Of a stretch of DNA of 16,140 bases, positions 13,324-16,140 are shown one piece after another. Below the pieces are notes generated by a model that was not told where the DNA came from, did no database searches, and was given only the letters and a program-made list of their open reading frames with translations. The stretch is from Duncaniella sp. Lineage in GTDB: Bacteria > Bacteroidota > Bacteroidia > Bacteroidales > Muribaculaceae. The stretch lies in contig JAFLRW010000022.1 of assembly GCA_022511285.1 (NCBI GenBank), positions 1 through 16,140 of the forward strand, given 5' to 3'. The position numbers and the translations under genes were made by a program. Each line of letters starts with the position of its first letter. The first letter of the stretch is position 1.

Positions 13324-15384
13324 ATGCGTTTTCTCCCCTACACAGCGGCTCTTTGTATAGCTGCCGCAGCCGGAGTGGCAGCCACTTCGTGCTCCAACGC
13401 CAAAACAGAACATCTTGCCAGCCTCGATGCCTCAATGCTTGACTCTGCGATAGCTCCCGGCACCGACTTCTATGGTTTTGTCAATCAAAAATGGATGGAT
13501 GCCAATCCTCTTTCACCCGAACATGCCCGATATGGCAAGTTCAATGTGCTCAGCGACTCCTCCGAGGCTCGCGTGCGCGCTCTCATAGAAGGGCTTGGCG
13601 CCACAAATCCCGAAGCCGGAACCGTTGCCTACAAAGTGTGGACCGTTTATTCGCAGGCTATGGACACTGCCCGCCGCAATGCCGAGGGTGCCGCCCCCAT
13701 TCTTGCCGACCTCAAAAAGATTGAGGAAACTGCTCCCGAGGGGATGGAAGATCTCTTCCTCTGGATGCACGGCAACTATGCAAGCCCGTTCTTCGGAGCC
13801 GGACCGATGGAAGACCTTGACAATTCGACGGAATATGCCATGTATGTTTCCGGCGGTGGAATGGGACTGGGCGACCGCGACTATTACCTCAAAAACGACG
13901 AGCGCAACACTGCCGTGCGCAATGCCTATAAAACTCTCATTGCCACACAGATGAAGAATGCCGGCTACTCCGACGAGGATGCCGCCCGCATCGTGGCCAG
14001 CGTGATGAAGACCGAGACTTCGCTCGCCGAGGCTGCTCTGACCCGCGAAGAGAGCCGCGACCTGCTCAGAATGAACAATCGCCGTTCGTTCGCACAGCTC
14101 AAGGAGGCTTATCCCGCCATCAACTGGGACCGCTTCTTCATCGAGACCATGGGCATCGCTTCGCCTGATTCAGTCATCGTCACCGAGCTCAACGCCGTGG
14201 AGCGTGCCAACAAGCTGATGGCATCGCTCTCTGACCGCGAGAAAAAGGATTACTACCTCTGGAAATATGTCAGCCAGGCCGCCTCGCAGCTCAGCGACGA
14301 TTTCACCAACGCCAATTTCGAGTTCTCGAAGGTGATGAGCGGGGTGCAGGAGCTGCGTCCGCTCTGGAAACGCGCCATCGGTGCCACCGAGGCTGCTCTC
14401 GGCGAGGCTGTGGGCGAGCTCTATGTGGCCAAATATTTCCCCCCGTCGTCTAAGGAATATATGCTTGACCTCGTGGAAAACCTCCGCACTGCCCTGGGCA
14501 AGCATATCGACAATCTTGATTGGATGAGCGATGCCACTAAGGCTAAGGCTCGTGAGAAATTAGCCTCGTTCACCGTCAAAATCGGATATCCCGACAAGTG
14601 GAAAGACTATACCTCAATGACCATCGACCCTGAAAAGTCATACTACGACAATATGCACGAGGTGTCTATGTGGCATCAGCGCGAGGAGTATGCCAAGTGG
14701 GGCAAGCCGGTTGACCGCACCGAGTGGGGCATGACTCCGCAGACCGTCAACGCCTACTACAACCCCTTGGCCAACGAAATAGTGTTCCCAGCAGCAATCC
14801 TTCAGGCTCCGTTCTTTGACCCCAACGCTTCTGACGCTGAAAACTATGGCGGCATCGGCGTGGTGATAGGCCACGAAATGACCCACGGGTTTGACGACCA
14901 AGGCCGCAACTTCGACGCCAACGGCAATATGACCAACTGGTGGACCGACGAGGATGCCGCCCGCTTCAACGAGAAAGCTGCCGGGCTGGTGGCTCAGTTC
15001 AATGAAGTGGAGGTGCTCCCCGGCCTCTTTGCCAACGGCCTGTACACCCTCGGCGAAAATATCGCTGACCAGGGTGGCCTCCGTGTGGCTATGACGGCGT
15101 TCCTCGACTCGCAGGAGAAGAAAGGTGTCGATGTGAAGTCGGAAGAGGCCAAGATAGACGGCTTCACCCCCGAACAGGTGTTCTATATGAACTACGCCAA
15201 CCTCTGGGGCAACAACATCCGCGAAGCTGAGATTCAGTCACTCACCACAGGCGATGTCCACTCTCTGGGCCGCAACCGTGTCAATGTGACTCTGCGCAAC
15301 ATCGCTCCCTTCTTCGAAGCATTCTCAATCACCGAAGCCGACCCGATGTATCGCCCCGAAGCTGAGCGTGTAATCATCTGGTAA
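13324..15384 (+). CDS. M13-family metallopeptidase lipoprotein (PepO/neprilysin-like)
   Basis: A 686-residue zinc peptidase of the M13 (neprilysin, PepO) family, expected in the periplasm or on the outer membrane as a lipoprotein that trims peptides. The N-terminus has a basic start, hydrophobic stretch and ATSC with the likely lipidated cysteine at residue 23. Then an M13 N-terminal domain starts with PGTDFYGFVNQKWMD. The catalytic part shows NAYYNPLANEIVFPAAIL (substrate-binding N-A-Y-Y), HEMTH (517-521, zinc ligands H517, H521 and catalytic E518), and the third ligand E578 in GENIAD with D582. The chain ends in the aromatic ERVIIW. The frame is open back to 13276, but only the start at 13324 gives a clean signal peptide. 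It lies 44 bases after xseB; no clear own promoter was found. Confidence 0.94.
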   Translation: MRFLPYTAALCIAAAAGVAATSCSNAKTEHLASLDASMLDSAIAPGTDFYGFVNQKWMDANPLSPEHARYGKFNVLSDSSEARVRALIEGLGATNPEAGTVAYKVWTVYSQAMDTARRNAEGAAPILADLKKIEETAPEGMEDLFLWMHGNYASPFFGAGPMEDLDNSTEYAMYVSGGGMGLGDRDYYLKNDERNTAVRNAYKTLIATQMKNAGYSDEDAARIVASVMKTETSLAEAALTREESRDLLRMNNRRSFAQLKEAYPAINWDRFFIETMGIASPDSVIVTELNAVERANKLMASLSDREKKDYYLWKYVSQAASQLSDDFTNANFEFSKVMSGVQELRPLWKRAIGATEAALGEAVGELYVAKYFPPSSKEYMLDLVENLRTALGKHIDNLDWMSDATKAKAREKLASFTVKIGYPDKWKDYTSMTIDPEKSYYDNMHEVSMWHQREEYAKWGKPVDRTEWGMTPQTVNAYYNPLANEIVFPAAILQAPFFDPNASDAENYGGIGVVIGHEMTHGFDDQGRNFDANGNMTNWWTDEDAARFNEKAAGLVAQFNEVEVLPGLFANGLYTLGENIADQGGLRVAMTAFLDSQEKKGVDVKSEEAKIDGFTPEQVFYMNYANLWGNNIREAEIQSLTTGDVHSLGRNRVNVTLRNIAPFFEAFSITEADPMYRPEAERVIIW

Positions 15385-15418
15385 TTAAAGCCACAACCAT
15401 TCAGCACACACACAGAAC

Positions 15419-15868
15419 ATGGATTTGTTTGATAAAATATCTGCCGACATCAAGGCCGCGATGCTCGCACGCGAGAAGGTGCGCCTTGAGACTCTCCGAG
15501 GCATAAAAAAGGAATTTATCGAGGCCAAAACCGCTAAGGGTGCCGACGGCACTCTTAGCGATGATGCCGCAATAAAGATTCTCGCCAAGATGGCTAAACA
15601 GCGTGGCGAGACTGCCGCTATATATGAGCAGCAGAATCGTATGGACCTCCGCGACAACGAGCTTGCCGAGATGGCTGTCATTGAGGAGTATCTCCCCAAG
15701 CAGCTCACAGACGAGGAGCTTGAGGCCGAACTGCGCCGCATCATTGCCGAAACCGGCGCCACATCACCAAAAGAGATGGGCAAGGTGATGGGGGTGGCCT
15801 CGAAGGCGCTTGCCGGTCGCGCCGACGGCCGCGTAATCTCTGCCAAAGTGAAGGAACTCCTTGCATGA
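15419..15868 (+). CDS. GatB/YqeY domain protein
   Basis: A 149-residue protein of the YqeY family, which resembles the C-terminal tRNA-binding tail of GatB. Its cellular role is unsettled; links with tRNA or amidotransferase metabolism are inferred from the domain only. The beginning LFDKISADIKAAMLAREKVR, the ERGETAA-like KQRGETAAIYEQQNRMDL segment, EEYLPKQLTDEEL and the glycine-containing end MGKVMGVASKALAGRADGR are typical. Length is normal. It lies 34 bases after the metallopeptidase and 36 bases before serS, which would fit a tRNA-related neighbourhood. In several Bacteroides genomes yqeY follows ftsZ; that context is not seen here. Confidence 0.92.
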   Translation: MDLFDKISADIKAAMLAREKVRLETLRGIKKEFIEAKTAKGADGTLSDDAAIKILAKMAKQRGETAAIYEQQNRMDLRDNELAEMAVIEEYLPKQLTDEELEAELRRIIAETGATSPKEMGKVMGVASKALAGRADGRVISAKVKELLA

Positions 15869-15904
15869 ATCGGTTTAATACACACAGAATATACTGATAA
15901 ATAG

Positions 15905-16140
15905 ATGCTTACTCTTCAACAGATAAAAGAAAACCCCGAAGGGGTGATAGCTCGCCTTGCCGTGAAAGGGTTTGACGGCAAGCAGGGCGTGAACGATGTT
16001 ATCGACTTTGACGACCGCCGCAAGAGCCTGCAATTTCAGGCCGACACGCTTGCCGCCGAGCTTAAAAAGAAGTCAGACTCCATCGGACGGCTGATGAAAG
16101 AAGGTCGCCGCGAGGAGGCTGAGGAAGCTAAGAAAGAGGT
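15905..16140 (+). CDS. serS: Seryl-tRNA synthetase, N-terminal part (cut by window end)
   Basis: The first 78 codons of a seryl-tRNA synthetase, which charges tRNA(Ser) with serine. The visible piece is the N-terminal tRNA-binding domain: MLTLQQIKENPEGVIARLAV, then FDDRRKSLQFQADTLAAELKK leading into the long antiparallel coiled-coil arm, with the conserved IGRLMKEGRREEAEEAKKEV near the tip. The catalytic domain lies beyond the window. The start follows YqeY by 36 bases. No stop or frameshift is seen in the part present. Confidence 0.95.
   Translation, partial: MLTLQQIKENPEGVIARLAVKGFDGKQGVNDVIDFDDRRKSLQFQADTLAAELKKKSDSIGRLMKEGRREEAEEAKKE

Noticed and set aside
12892..13413. Minus-strand 173-codon frame across adk, xseB and the peptidase start
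   Set aside because: It spans three well-supported genes on the other strand and resembles no known protein.
15385..15885. Minus-strand 166-codon frame over the YqeY gene
   Set aside because: Serine/alanine/isoleucine-rich shadow of the YqeY codons; the plus-strand family match is clear.
1..16140. CRISPR array, insertion sequence, tRNA gene, phage or defence genes
   Set aside because: No regularly spaced repeats, transposase motifs, tRNA arms or nuclease-helicase clusters were found in either strand.

Overview
The window looks like the chromosome of a Bacteroidales bacterium (phylum Bacteroidota). The first ~52 bases are the 5' end of a 16S rRNA gene on the minus strand whose start resembles Bacteroidales 16S genes. 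Promoters follow the Bacteroidota pattern (TTG/TTTG, about 20 bases, TAnnTTTG) instead of the sigma70 pattern, and most genes lack a strong Shine-Dalgarno sequence. The GC-rich coding sequence and gene content would fit Muribaculaceae, but the family is an inference. Nothing suggests a phage, an insertion sequence or a CRISPR array: this is core-type chromosome.

Layout. (1) 1-700, read leftwards: 16S rRNA start, a structured leader of about 450 bases and two tandem rRNA promoters, shielded by a terminator-like hairpin from the operon upstream. (2) 701-3692, leftward operon of three envelope genes: a two-helix 84-residue membrane protein, a PstS-like solute-binding lipoprotein and an exported TPR protein. 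(3) 3934-5232, rarA, divergent from that operon. (4) 5342-7359, serC-serA, the serine pathway, closed by a strong terminator. (5) 7631-11673, a tightly packed run of acyl-CoA synthetase, hotdog thioesterase, dprA and uridine phosphorylase. (6) 11674-11951, a noncoding gap with its own promoter, a hairpin, a repeated CATCCCC motif and a terminator: a candidate small RNA. (7) 11952-13279, hpt-adk-xseB. (8) 13324-16140, an M13 metallopeptidase lipoprotein, a YqeY-like protein and the start of serS.

How the genes fit together. Nucleotide salvage genes (udp, hpt, adk) surround the candidate RNA. The acyl-CoA synthetase and thioesterase work in opposite directions on acyl-CoA pools and are translationally coupled to each other and to dprA. 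rarA, dprA and xseB all serve DNA maintenance but lie in separate units. The best leads beyond routine annotation are the candidate RNA at 11720-11845, the envelope cassette at 2.4-3.7 kb (a PstS-like protein without an ABC transporter), and a SerA-like enzyme lacking the usual catalytic histidine.
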